This document shows, in pieces, positions 36,452 to 48,430 of a stretch of DNA of 64,000 bases. Below the pieces are notes generated by a model. That model saw nothing but the letters and a program-made list of their open reading frames with translations, did not search any database and was not told where the DNA came from. The translations under genes and the position numbers were made by a program. How positions within the stretch are numbered: position 1 is the first letter of the stretch; each line of letters begins with the position of its first letter. The stretch is from the NCBI GenBank assembly GCA_026874595.1, contig CM049314.1, positions 12,762,729-12,826,728 of the forward strand, given 5' to 3'. This stretch comes from Sipunculus nudus. Lineage: Eukaryota; Annelida; Sipuncula; Golfingiida; Sipunculidae.

Positions 36452-39400
36452 GTAAGTATCTTATCATACAGTTCTCCAGATATATCGATGTATGTGTAAG
36501 AAGTTATGGCTGCTTCATCTTTACCGTAGTATTATCTTGCAGTTCAGGTTTCATAAATTTGTTTCTGAATTCAGTCTCGTACAGAAGTATATGACTATCC
36601 GTTATCCGGAACTTCAGCTAAGCCGTCAAGTATTTTAGAAAAATCCGAAAATCGGAAAACTTTGTCTCAAAATTAAGGCACCGTAAGCCGGTAAACTTCA
36701 GAAACGAATCTGTTCTAACACTCTATGAAGGCTTGTCTTGTGAAAAACCACCATCTTCCAGACCACGTTATATTTAGATTCACTGTGCATATCTTCTGTT
36801 TCTATATGGAAACCCATATATCTCAGTAGTTCAGATAACTTTGTTTCTCCATTAAACAACCCCCTTGCCAATAAAAATCGCATCCAAAACACCAGGTGAT
36901 TGGATAAAATTCTTCTAGATCATAGGATTTCAGATTAATCCCATAAATTGATTTTAAAAAATCTGAACAAAAAAAAATCATATAAACATAAGTACTGAGG
37001 TATCTCACGCACTGCTAGCAGTGACAACCCGACTCAGTAAGCAATCGTATAATTGGGCTCGTAAACCTACTCGAGTCGTTATATTGTAATATGGAGGAAT
37101 GTATTCCAGTGGTCTTGCATTTGGTTGCATTCATATCGTGGTAAACGACCCATAAACTAAATGTTATGCTTTAAATGGTGAATAAACACAATAGTATATA
37201 TGGGAGCTCGCAACCCAAACTGAAACGCTGTCTCCATGGACACGGGTCATTTCCTGTGTCGCCTGCAAGTTTCCTGCGTCCTGTTACCCGTGCGAGCCAT
37301 GCTTGTGTTCATGCGGTCATAAATTCAACAAACATGACGAGGGATTTACCAATGTGGTGGGTTAAACAGGAACTTTTCTCGCTCATATATGGTACTATTA
37401 GAAAGTACACAAAAATTGCTAACGAATGGTCTGGTTTACGTTGATTGACAGTGTACTTGTAGCCCATGAAGCGTTTTCAGGAATGACGAAAATATTTCAT
37501 AAGGCCGTATAATGCGCTCCTCAGACGTAGATGTCACGACACTCTGGCGCCAGCAATCTAGTCGTAATGCCAGAGGGTCGATAAGACGCTAATGCACTGT
37601 GGACAAGAATATTACTCTTTATATTTTCCTTATTTCTAAGAGTACACAATTTCGTGTTTGAAGGGTTTTATTTCATAAATATATTATGCGTAACTGGGTC
37701 TTAGACTTTTTTTAACAAATCGGCCTCAAGTGGTTAAGATTGGTAACATTATTTCCGAAGAATTGGTCTTAAACACTGGAGCACCCCAAGGTTGTGTGCT
37801 TTCACCAAAATGGTACTCTCTATTCACCTATGACTGTGTCTCTACTTCTGATGATTGCTTCATTGTAAAATTTGCAGATGACACACCGTTTCTGGGCTCA
37901 TCCGGGGAAATAGCGAAAGTGTTTACCGCAATGAAATTAAAACTTTAACTTCATGGTGCTCTGAAAATAATCTGGAGTTAAATGTATAAAAAAAACCAAG
38001 GAGATGATAATTGATTTTAGACGGAAGGAAACTGAAATATTACCCTTAGTAATTGAAGGCTCCGAGGTTGAAATCGTTGACTGTTTTAAATTTTTAGGAA
38101 TTTTTATTTCTTCTGATTTGAAGTGGGCCGAAAATGTTAATTACTGCGTAAAGAAGGCACAACAACGTTTATTCTTTCTTAGGAACCTAAAAGATTTCGG
38201 GCTCAGTCAACCGTTTTTATTAAAGTTTTATCGGGCGGTAATTCAGGGAGTCCTGACGTTTTCAGTCACTGTATGGGGAGGCAGTATCGCGGTCGAGGAA
38301 AGGAACCATCTTCCGAGGGTAGTTAGAACAGCTGAGAGGATCATTGGGGTTCCTTTACCCACAGTTGACTCTTATTTCAAACACGATTGTTGAAGAAAGC
38401 AAACGACATTATAGAAGACTATATCCGACGCACTATTTGTTTAAAAAAATGAAATCGGGGGTTAGCTATAGGTCGCTATCAGGCAATTCCAAAAGAACTC
38501 AAACCAGCACTTATGCGTCAGCCGTTCGGGAATTAAATATATCACTTGCAGCACAATAATCTAGTCAAACATTCTTAGTCATACGTTTTTTTTCTATACA
38601 CAATTTTATTTTATTATTCTTGTTTAATGTGTTTGTTTTAGCAAGCCAGTTAAGCCAAATACTATTGTATGTGATGATCTTATTACATATATATAGCAAT
38701 AAACTAAATCTTATCTTATCTTATGCGTTGTAGCTCGAGGGGTTGACCTATTACATCGTCTAAAATTCACATTTTAGTTAAGATTTTTGAAGAACCGGCT
38801 TGCAAATTATGTACAAACTATGTAGTAAAGATGTTGTTCACACAGTTATTTGTGTCAGATTGAATTGGAAACTGAGCAAAACTTCAACATTTTTCGGCTT
38901 CACTCTCTTATATTTCGGCATGTTTGGCTTTTAATATAAAGTTCAAGATGACTGTTTTCTGATCTCAGAGAAACTATTTGAAACAATGTGTGTATTAATT
39001 TTGATAAAATATGTGCAATACATTTAAAGTCTAACGGTTACGATTTGTGTCCCACTAACGGAATGATATGACTAAAATAAAAAAAAAACGGCAATTTGGG
39101 GTAATTTGCAGTCTTTGTTCTTTTTGTAATGTATACAGGCACCAGTCATGCGACCACAGGTCTTTGCTGTATGTTAACTGAGATGAATATATCTTTTTGT
39201 TTAGGTTGTGATTCCTTGTCACGATACATTGTTTGGCATATCAAACAGCCTGATCAGAGAGGGGTGTCCAGTCTGACAGAGCTGGTACAAGTATCAAAGT
39301 TACCGATTATCGGAGAATTACAGTGTTTGACATATTGTCAAGCTGTAGCCTCTTGCCCAGCCATAACGCTTTACAGCAATGGAACGTGTGAACTTGTGTT

Positions 39401-42400
39401 GACAGTGGATTGGACCAAGGTATCGGCAGCTGAAGCGACAATCTACCAACAGTTGAAGTGTAGAATCGACACAACCAGTAAGGCAAAAATTTGTGAATTA
39501 AATTGTATTTTTTTATGTTCAGTTTCATGTTGTTACGAAACAAATTGCTCAGGGGAAATATTGGGCCGACTCGGGATTCAAAGCCATGTCGGTGGCGCAC
39601 ATGTCCGGCGTTCCAACCGCTTCACTAGAAAAGCAAGCTTCACTAGCGAGACAGTTCGGTCAGCTTTTATGTGCACCCCGTAACACACCCCCTCTTAAGA
39701 GCGCTCTGCTATCAGAACAAGAATAATTATCCAAGGAGTCACTTTGGTAAGCTTATTCCCTGGGCCACAAAGTTTACCGTCACGTTGGACGAACCCCCAT
39801 TTTGTTACGAAGACAAATTGCTCAGGGGGAAATATTGATCCGATCCCCGTTTCGAATCCATGTTGGTGGCGCACATGTCCGGCGTTCCAACCGCTTCGCT
39901 AGAAAAGCAAGCTTCACTAGCGAGACAGTTCGGTCCACTTTTATGTGCATCCCGTAACACACCCCGTCTTAAGAGCGTTCTGCTATCAGAACAAGACTAA
40001 TTATCCCAGGAGTCACACTTTGATGAGCTTATTTCCTGGGCTACAAAGTTAACCGTCAGCCCGGACGAGCCCCCATTTTGTTACGAAGACAAATTGCTCA
40101 GGGGAAATATTTGGCCCATTCGGGATTCGAACCCATGTCGGTGGCTCACATGTCCGGCGTTCCAACCGCTTCGCTAGAAAAGCAAGATTCACTAGCGAGA
40201 ACAGTTCGGTCCGCTTTTATGTGCACCCCGTAACAATGTGTACAATTGTACATTTGATTGCATGTAGTATATATCATCAGTTAAAGGACCTATTATACTG
40301 ATTTTCCGTGAAGACATCATTTAAGCGTATATTATACAAGTAAATGTTATGGAGCACATCAATGCAAAGTCAAAAGATTTATTTAGAAAACATGCGGTAT
40401 ATCTCCCAACTTAATATTTTAAACCAGTTTCCGTGTACAGAGTCTTCACCGAATAGAGTAACACTGTTTAAATGGTCATAAATGTCAATTATTTCCGAGC
40501 ACCATCGGCCTTTTAATGCTCCCTTTTTACATTATACTATATCGTGAACAAGATATACAAAAACATGTCCCACATATATTTTTAAGCCAACGAACGGTTC
40601 TTTAGCTTACAGTTTGTGCTTATCAAGGTCACAGTGTTGTTGTTCGTCCTTCCTTATCGAATGTTACCATTAAATCTCTCCAACCGATTGTTGGCTAGGT
40701 GCGATGTGTCGGAAGGTGGCTGAATAGACCTTTTCAAGAGGTTGGCCACAAGTTGGATGGAGCTGTGTTTTTGCGCTTGCTGTGCTTGGTGTGTCGCATG
40801 ATGCGCTGGAGCAGATCGGCGCTACTGGGCGGTAATGGCTGATCGGCCTATAATGTTGCTTTCGACAGTCCATGTTTTGCTGCCATAAAAGACGGTGGTG
40901 AGGACATCTACAGTGTACCTTTTCAGTTTTGTGGCAGATATGATTTTTCTCTTTCCCCTTTCTCTTAGAGTCTATTGATCAAAATTCTGGCCAGTACCTC
41001 GGCACTGATGTTGGTATAGCGTTGCCCAAGTGGAGTGTGTTTTTTATTGCGAGCAGGAAGCAGCAACGGATACAGTATCTAAGAAAGGGGAGTGGGTTAA
41101 CACCCTGGTGCATGTGAACAAATAAGTCCTGAGCGCAAATAGACAATAAACACAAGCGGAAGCCCTAAATCTGCCCCTGGGTGTCGTGCTTTTACAGAGA
41201 TGAGACCGGCCTTAACTCGTACTCGCGATTCTTGCTGAGAGTGCAGTCTTCAGCTTAAAGGTCTGTGATGAAGGTCTTATTCATTTGAGCAACTAACCAT
41301 GGGGCTTTTGTCTGGTGCAGAGGCACAGGAAATAGTCTCAAAATCATCAGCATCGAAGAAAATATGACCCTTACCAGTGACGGGGACAGCACAGCTCTGT
41401 GTGAAGGTGTCTGGTTGCATCCTATCCTCCGGACAAGGGCCACCGTGAAAATGATATTTTAATGGTCATGAACTTGTTTGGAAAGCCAGATATTTCCATT
41501 AATGTCCATTGATCCTAGTTGATCGTGTCGTGCACATGGATCTGGGCAATGTAGAAGGTCTAGAGGTCTCGATGCTATTGCATCTCTTGAACCTGAAGCG
41601 TAAGATGTCCTCATATATATCGGCATTACTGTGTGTATAGTGCAAAATGATATATATACCATGATAAAAAAAGAGATTGTAACCACTGGCATTGATATTA
41701 TATTCTAATTTTAGCCAGCATTGATCATATCCGACAGACCTCAACGAATCCGCCTGTGACGTCGATTGTAATGCCTGAAGTAACAACGCAGCCTCCAGAC
41801 TATCGTTTGTACCTTAACAACAAAGATTAATAAGGGAAACAGCCCTTAAGGCCTGTTTATCTTTAACCTATTACGTATTAACTTACTTAAGTACAATTTC
41901 TTTTATTTGCCAACGTTAAATGTTCCCTTTTCTTTCGTTTCATTTACCGTCAACATCGAATTGATAAGAATATTTAAAAAAAAATTGAAAACGCATGCAT
42001 TGTATTGATAAAAGGTTATGATTAAAGAATTATCATTGGTTGATATCTCATTGGTTCAAAGCATATTGCATTTTCATAGAAATTTGAGTATCTAGAATAC
42101 GTTTGAAGATTAATTTAAATGTTTCATTATTTTAATTTAAATGAACAACTGCGATGCATCTTACGTTAAAAGAGTAAGCTACAACATGATGTTTATTTAT
42201 GTAACCTCAGTTTGCCCTCCAGGATTTACGAACATGTTGAAACAGACATTTTCAGAACATCAAAATCGTGTGCCTTCCTGTTATATGTTTGTAGAGGTAA
42301 ACACATATATAATCACGTACAATGCACGTACATATGATAAGGGATTCCCTGTGTATCATAGTTCTCATATGTGGGCAAAGATATCCACCTGCATAAATGT

Positions 42401-43415
42401 TTAACGTCTTCATGTGAAAAAGTCAAAACGACTGATACACGTAAGGTTTCTAATGGACAACATTTTGTTGGAAAACATTAAAGAAACATTAAACGACAAC
42501 CTGCTGGCCTAAATCACATCATGGGTATTGAGGAAAATAGTAACGAAATATTTCAAAGATACTGAGGTTTCCTGCTCACCATCGAATCAGAAGAAGAACA
42601 GGAGCATGCAGTGAAGATTATAAAGAAACTCCACGGGGGTAAATTTAAAAAAAAAAATATGTCAGTACTTGGAATGGCATACCTTCGTCTGTACCAGAAT
42701 ACGAGCATAACACAGGGTCACCTTTAAATTTTAAATTTTCCTTTCCTCTTCCGGAGAAACTCTTAACCCATGCATACCAAACAATAATACAATCAAACAT
42801 ACGGAAATGATTCTTGGCGAATCCCCTCCTTAAAGGATTTCTTCCAATGGCTGGTGAATACGAAAAAAAAAAGATGTCCCTTTCACTCTGTCAATTTTTT
42901 TGTTTAAAATCTTTTGAACTTTTTGATTTTGCTAAATTAAAAAGAATAAGGTAATATTATTTAAACATACAGGCAAAATTATAATAACATTAATATGACT
43001 TCTGTACCCGGTAAGTTTTTTTTTTTTTTTCAACGTATACAAATCTTATTTCTTTTTTCTTATTCGTTTACCCCAGTCTTTTGATTTCGACATAATTTTT
43101 AACATATTTATGACATTTTTTTTTAAATAATGTTCTCCATGTTTTACCTATATAACGAAAATAAACAAACTGGTACATAAAAATTTTTACAGGATTTATT
43201 TTCTTTCTTTGTTAGTGAGCACAGCACACTACTGGATCCCTCTTAAGTTCAACAGCGATTTTGGAATATGGTCTTGGGTTTCTACTGGGGAAGCCATGAC
43301 ATACAAAAACTGGGTATTTGGAGATCTAGTCAAAAAGGCTTCGAACTTCTGCGCAGCTATGCTTTACACCTTTAGCTACCGGTGGGACACTATCACTTGC
43401 ACACGAACCGTCGGG
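36412..43415 (+). CDS. Secreted PAN/apple and C-type lectin domain protein (incomplete gene model)
   Basis: Probably an extracellular glycan-binding protein. Five exons were found: 36412-36451, 39205-39477, 42211-42296, 42567-42638 and 43216-43415. Exon 1 encodes a hydrophobic leader (MDLYLLLVFGITTG). Exon 2 encodes a cysteine-patterned PAN/apple domain. Exons 3-5 encode the C-type lectin fold: CPPGFT...SCYMFV, then GFLLTIESEEEQ, then YWIPL...WSWVSTGEAMTYKNW and CAA...WDTITC. All joins are in phase except exon 3 (phase 0) to exon 4 (phase 1). About 13 residues with the expected W and C are missing there, so a small exon of about 40 nt was either overlooked or lost. No terminal exon with the final Cys was seen after 43,415. 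It is either a diverged functional gene or one starting to decay. Confidence 0.7.
37687..38727 (+). mobile_element. 5'-truncated non-LTR retrotransposon (CR1/Rex-like) in lectin intron 1
   Basis: Frames carry reverse transcriptase motifs TGAPQGCVLSP and KFADDT (the YADD-box variant), then the thumb region DCFKFLGIFISSDLKW and VIQGVLTFSVTVWGG. A frameshift near 37,945-38,004 and stops make it dead. It ends in a short TTATC repeat (38,711-38,724), as is typical of such 3' ends. The endonuclease part is missing. Confidence 0.85.
39205..39477 (+). CDS. Lectin gene exon 2: PAN/apple domain
   Basis: The acceptor is TTGTTTAG|GTTGT and the donor ACAACCA|GTAAGG. The Cys pattern C...C..YC....SC......NGTCEL...C fits a PAN/apple module, which binds protein or sugar ligands. 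Confidence 0.75.
39531..40235 (-). mobile_element. Tandem array of tRNA-derived SINE units (period about 274 bp)
   Basis: Units begin at 39,531, 39,803 and 40,079; the last is cut after about 155 bp. Each contains, on the minus strand, TAGCGAAGCGGTTGG (A-box-like) and GGGTTCGAATCCCG (B box), as in a tRNA-derived SINE head. A related single copy lies at 35,558-35,835. The array sits in intron 2 of the lectin gene. It is not a tRNA gene: no acceptor stem closes. Confidence 0.75.
40640..41080 (-). mobile_element. LINE reverse transcriptase relic with internal deletion
   Basis: On the minus strand, SAEVLARILINRL (an early reverse transcriptase motif) runs within a few codons into ATKLKRYTVDVLTTVFYGSKTWTV (the late thumb/C-terminal motif). 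The catalytic core has therefore been removed. The rest down to 40,640 is frame-shifted. Confidence 0.65.
42211..42296 (+). CDS. Lectin gene exon 3: start of C-type lectin domain
   Basis: The acceptor is ACCTCAG|TTTGC and the donor GTAGAG|GTAAAC. It encodes CPPGFT and SCYMFVE, the usual first Cys pair and the Tyr-containing start strand of the fold. Confidence 0.75.
42567..42638 (+). CDS. Lectin gene exon 4
   Basis: The acceptor is ACTGAG|GTTTC and the donor CACGGGG|GTAAAT. It encodes FLLTIESEEEQEHAVKII, the helix-2/strand segment of C-type lectins. A stop three bases upstream in the same frame rules out an extended exon. Confidence 0.65.
43216..43415 (+). CDS. Lectin gene exon 5: long-loop region of C-type lectin domain
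   Basis: The acceptor is TTTGTTAG|TGAGC and the donor GTCGGG|GTAATT. It encodes YWIPL (usual WIGL), WSWVSTGEAMTYKNW and WDTITC. The EPN or QPD calcium/sugar motif is not seen at the expected place, so classical Ca-dependent sugar binding is doubtful. Confidence 0.75.
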
Positions 43416-44107
43416 GTAATTATTTCGCCAGTTAAACAAAAATACCAATATTACTTACAAATCCTGATAAAATACTAGTATACATAAGGATTATTTCCTC
43501 TTGGATCGATAATATGAGTTATCTCCAGTTTAGAATGGCTTTTTACTGAAATGTTTCACATATATATTAAACTATGACATAAACGCCTAATCACTTAAAG
43601 AAGTATATGGAAATGTATTATTTGCAGAATTGAATTATTTTGCACATCTTAAACTCGTCGAGTAATAACATGTGATTTTTAAATGTGATCAGTCTGGTTA
43701 TATTTAATATTAAATTAGTTCTTTGGCCTTTAGGTCTAATGATTGTCAAACTACCTTGGTTTAATTAAGCTTTAAATCCCTATTGGAATATGGCGACAGT
43801 GAAAGATACATAAGATTCCTTAAAATAGTCTCTGTCAGATGATATAAACAAAAGGTGTCTCAGCTTTTGCTTTGACGATTTAAACCATTTTTTTCCAATG
43901 TTTTTCTAAACGCGATTTATCTTAAAATTAGGCAAATGGTGTGTATGTAATGATGTATCATATAAATGTATATACAAATATCTCCATGTGCCTTTTTTAA
44001 TATATTTTTCGTCTTTTTTATCTTACCTTGAATTTTTAGGGTCTTTAGTTTGCTAAACTTAAACAAGCCATTTTCTTTACTTAGATAAAATGAAATAATA
44101 ATCATAT

Positions 44108-44430
44108 CAATATTTAGTAAAATAATATTGCTGAAGTTGTAGTATTCATAGTCAGATAAAAATACTTTATCATATTCATGTTTGAGTTAAATAATACTGC
44201 TGCAGTTGTAGTATCCATAGTCAGTTAAAGGACCTTATTATCATATCTATGTTTCAATGTAATACTATTGCTGCAGTTGAGGTAAACATAGTCAGATAGA
44301 ACGACTTTGTTATCATATCCATGTTTTAGTGAAATAATATTGCTGCATTTAAAAATCCATAGTCAGATAAAACGGCTTTTTTTATCATACCCAACCATTA
44401 ATGGAATGATATTGCTGCAGTTCTATTTTA
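44108..44430. repeat. 71-bp tandem repeat, about 4.3 copies
   Basis: A TTGCTGCAGTTG block recurs at 44,130, 44,199, 44,270, 44,342 and 44,414, with CATAGTCAGATA in each unit. No coding potential is evident. Confidence 0.85.
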
Positions 44431-46089
44431 ATCGTACATTTGTTAACATGGCTAAAGGTTGTTTTTAAAATAGGTCTATCATACTAAAGCGTTCAAGAAT
44501 ACTTGTCAAGGCATGCTTTATCAGTCATACCTCTGTAACATCATGTAAGGTGTAACATCTAGTATCAAGTACGAATCATTGAAAGAAATATGTATGTGCA
44601 TGTTTAAATATATAATCCTGTAATCACTGTGATATATAGAATGTTCATGATAGGACATGTAGTTGAGCTTTGCAGCTGTGTACCCTGACCCTATGTGGAT
44701 CACTGATCAGTCTGGCGTCAGTGGTTATGTTAATGTTAAAGTCAGCATTCATGCACTAGTGATATACCTAGTTTTTTGGTCAACAAAGTGATAATATATG
44801 GATTAAATTGCATATGTATCTACATTGTTGTAAAAATTGGCATTGTATTGCTGGTGTCTCGGAAAGGTTTTATATGCTATTATTAAACCTGAAGTATGCA
44901 TACACGAGGTGTTATGGTATTTGCCCAAACTGTGATCATTTACTTTCATTTATATTGAATATGAAATATTTGTTGTTTTTGGGAGGAAACTTTAACTACA
45001 CGTTGTGTCTACATAATCATGAAACTTTTTCAAAAGTTTGCTTTGGAATAATTAATCTATTTTTAATTTTAATTTTTAACTTATTTTTTTTTAATTTGCA
45101 CCGTTAATATTTAAAAAGGCGTTGTATTATTTCCATGTAGAATCAAGAAAAGTCTTGCACATCTCTAGAATATATAATTATGAATCAACAATAAATAAGC
45201 ACCTGTTTTCCCCCTCCTATTTCTTATATGCCAGTGAAATAGGTAGGGAAAAATATTTGTTTGTTGTGACGTAAAGAAAGTGTTGTCTAGTTACCGTTTC
45301 AGTAAACTGCTATTGGCCGCTTCTAGGTATTTTATGGAAATAGAACAAATAATGTATTAACAAAAAATAACCTGTGAAACTTTCAAGTAAGTCACTGAAT
45401 GTGCCTGACATCACTCCAAATTTATGGTATCAGAGATGCCAATTAAACTCCTCATATATATGTGCAATTTTCCCAAAACAAATGGTCATCGATTATGTGC
45501 CTCCGTCGCAATAACATTACCTTTTGCAATGGCATATTCACGTTACCTAATTGGCTATATATAGCCTCCGTAACAGGTTGTGTAAACGAAACTTGCATGC
45601 AGTGAAACTCGCCGATTTTTTACTCTTAGAAGGAAAATGTGGTTAGATTTATATACAAAGAATAAATCATAAATGTTACTTTGAATAAATGGGTAAAACA
45701 TTTATTACAGAAGTTTTTGCAATACAGACGCATTATCAATATCTATTCAACTATGCAAGTTTAAATGAATGACCTGACACAGATAACTTACGATGAACCC
45801 ATTTATGTATAGGATTAATGCACAACACGAGAGAAACGACCACGTCACTTAGTTACAGCAACGACAAAATGCCTGTCAAAGGAAAAAAAAACAGTTATTG
45901 GAGAATTGTCATTTAACAGCCGAAGATAAGGTGATACCAACAAAAATAAAACATCAAGAGGAAAACGTATTATCTTTATGTAGAAGTGGATGTTGAGAAC
46001 GTGCTTTCAGCTGGCTTGTTGATAAGCTAATTGTTTCCAGGCTTTCATGTTGCAGATCATGCCTCATGCTGCCCATAGTAACTTTCTGA
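44431..46089. other. AT-rich DNA with no recognised feature
   Basis: Searched for the missing terminal exon of the lectin gene without success. Open frames here are low-complexity and lack splice or domain support. Confidence 0.4.
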
Positions 46090-46743
46090 ATGTTGATGTA
46101 AACTAAGGACCCATGGGTCTTGACGCTCTGCTGAATTTGTTTATAAGAATATATTGTTACCTTGACCCTTGACCTTGTGACCAAAAAACTCAGAACTTAC
46201 TTTAAAATGCTGTAAGTTCAAGGAAATGTCTTTTAAATGTCTTTTAAAACAATCATTTTTGATTGTGATGTTGCTCCTGTGACTGACACCTTTGGCCTTG
46301 TGACCGAGAAATCAAAATGAATCTCAGTTTAGTGTTAATTCATACATAAATCAAGTTGGAAGTCAATCTGTTGATCCACGCAAGTTATCATCCATAAACT
46401 AATTTGCGGATGGGCCCTGTGACCTCGACCTTTCATGCTGTGATCCCAAATACAAAAAGAATCTTCTCCTAATGGCAGATGAGCAATATCTGGGAGATTG
46501 AAGGTTAGTGATGAAAAGTTTGGCTTAAAATGTAACCACAATCTCTTTAAGGAAAGGGGTCCTTTGTCCCTGACCTTGACCTCATAATCTCAAAATCAGT
46601 AGGGTTCTGGCATTCTTGGTGGGCCATGCATAAGATATGTTTGAAATCCATATGTTGGTCCAAACTGAATTTTCACCTTGAAACAAATTTATGGTTCGAC
46701 AAACTGACAGACAGACGCCCGGACGGACAAAGTGCCCTATCTA
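46090..46743. repeat. Dispersed repeat with TGACC half-sites, copy B
   Basis: Homologous to 32,870-33,640, with blocks such as GCTGAATTTGT and CCTTGACCCTTGACCTTGT. It ends in GACAGACAGACGCCCGGACGG, immediately before the Tc1 element, which inserted at its edge. Confidence 0.7.
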
Positions 46744-46772
46744 CAGTATGTCACATAAGTGGGTACACCTCT

Positions 46773-47140
46773 CCATCCATCCATACTTGTTACACCGTTC
46801 AGGCAATAACTAGGGGTTTCTAAGCCGCAGTTTTGCCTCTTCGGTTGGGTTTGCACTGAGGTCGCCAGAACTGGCACGCCATTTTTAAGGCCTGGTCCGC
46901 CCTTGCCTACAGACTTCCACTGGGGGATCCCCCAGGTTAACCGGGAGCCTGAGCCCAGCAACCTGCCAGTAATGTCCGAGCGCAACCGGACTACCCCTGG
47001 ACTTCCGTAAGTCCCGCCCACAGCCTTGTCCCTTTCGGCCAGGTACAGTTTTCGTTCGATCGGAGCCTCACGGGAGCCTTCTGTGGTGCTTGTGCCATCA
47101 TGTCTTGAGCCTTATCCTACTGGTCCTAACCGGACCCCGG
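46773..47140. mobile_element. GC-rich insertion inside the Tc1 5' inverted repeat
   Basis: The segment is absent from the matching 3' inverted repeat. It is much richer in GC than its surroundings, begins with CCATCCATCC and holds no evident reading frame. Its family is not recognised; a SINE or other short element is possible. Confidence 0.65.
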
Positions 47141-47499
47141 TTTTTCAGCAATCGTTTTATTTGATCTTTCAACGGCCAATACTATGGATCTGAAACTTAG
47201 ATATTCTTTAGCATAGTCAATTTACAACTTACATAGCAGCTTAGAATTACTTTCCTCTGAAAATAATTCTTCACAGAGGCATTATTGTCTAAATGACAGG
47301 CAACAAAAGTGAGTACAACCCTCAGTGACCAATGTCATCTGGCACTGTACTGACACAGTAACAATTCATTCAACCATGCAAGGCCACTTGTTCTTTCCAT
47401 TATGTTCATGTTCACGTATGTATCCTGTATTTAAGCTGTGAATCTTGGTACTCTGGGTATAATTCTCCGATACTGTCTACTGAATGTTCAACATGGCAC

Positions 47500-48430
47500 C
47501 TCATGGCACAGAACAAAGATGGCCTGGGCTATAAGAAGACTGATAACACCCTGAAAAAGAACTACAGCCAGGGTCATACAGCAGTTTTGCAAGACAGGAT
47601 CCACTCAGAACAGGCCTCACCAGGGTCGATCAAACAAGTTAAGCCGTCGTGCAAAGCGTCAGGTCCAGAAGTTGGCATACAACAGACGCATGAGTGCTGC
47701 CAGCATTGCTGTAGACATTGCAGAAGCAGGAGATCAGCCTGTCAGTGCTAAGACCATACGCCGCACACTGCAAAAAGTTGGTCTGGATGGCTATCATCCC
47801 AGAAGAAAACATCTTCTGAAGCTAGCTCACAAGAAAAGCCCACCAGCAGTTTGCTGATGACATGCAGTCAAAGAGCATAATCTCTGGAACCATGTCCTGT
47901 GGTCAGATGAGAGTAAGATAAAACTCAGACGGTGTTCAACACTTGTGGTGGCACCCTGGTGAGGAGAACCAAGATTATTAGAGTGTCTTGCTTGCAGTCA
48001 AGCATGGTAGTAGTGTCATGGTGTGGGGCTTCACGAGTGCTCCTGGCACTGGGGAGCAGGCGATCATTGAGGGAATCATGGTTTCCAACATGTGCTGTGA
48101 CATTCTGAGGAAGAAGATGATGCCCTTCCTGAAGAAACTGGGCCGCACAGCAGTTTTCCAACATGATAACGACCAAAAGCATACCACTAAGATGACAACT
48201 GCTCTCCTGAAGAAGCAAAAGGTGAAGGTTATGGAGTGGCCAAGTATGTCTCCAAAACTGAACCCTATTGAGCACCCTTGGAGCATCCATAAGCGGCACA
48301 TATAGGTGCGCCAGGTGTCTAACATCCGCCAGCTCCTTGATGTCACCATGGACGAATGGAAGAACCCAGCAGCAGCCTGTGCAGCTCTCTTGAATTCCAT
48401 GCCCATTAGGATTAAGTCAGTGCTAGTTTA
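47500..48430 (+). pseudogene. Tc1 transposase pseudogene (DD34E)
   Basis: Conserved pieces appear in different frames: a helix-turn-helix stretch with SAKTIRRTLQKVGLDG, WSDESK (first Asp), VMVWG, FQHDNDQKH (second Asp) and SPKLNPIEHPW. The last Glu lies 34 residues after the second Asp, as in Tc1. Frame changes near 47,750-47,990 and a stop at 48,303 disrupt it. Similarity continues to about 48,430. Confidence 0.88.

Noticed and set aside
40129-40175. Possible tRNA gene on the minus strand
   Set aside because: A-box-like and B-box-like motifs are present, but no cloverleaf or acceptor stem closes and the unit is repeated; a tRNA-derived SINE fits better.
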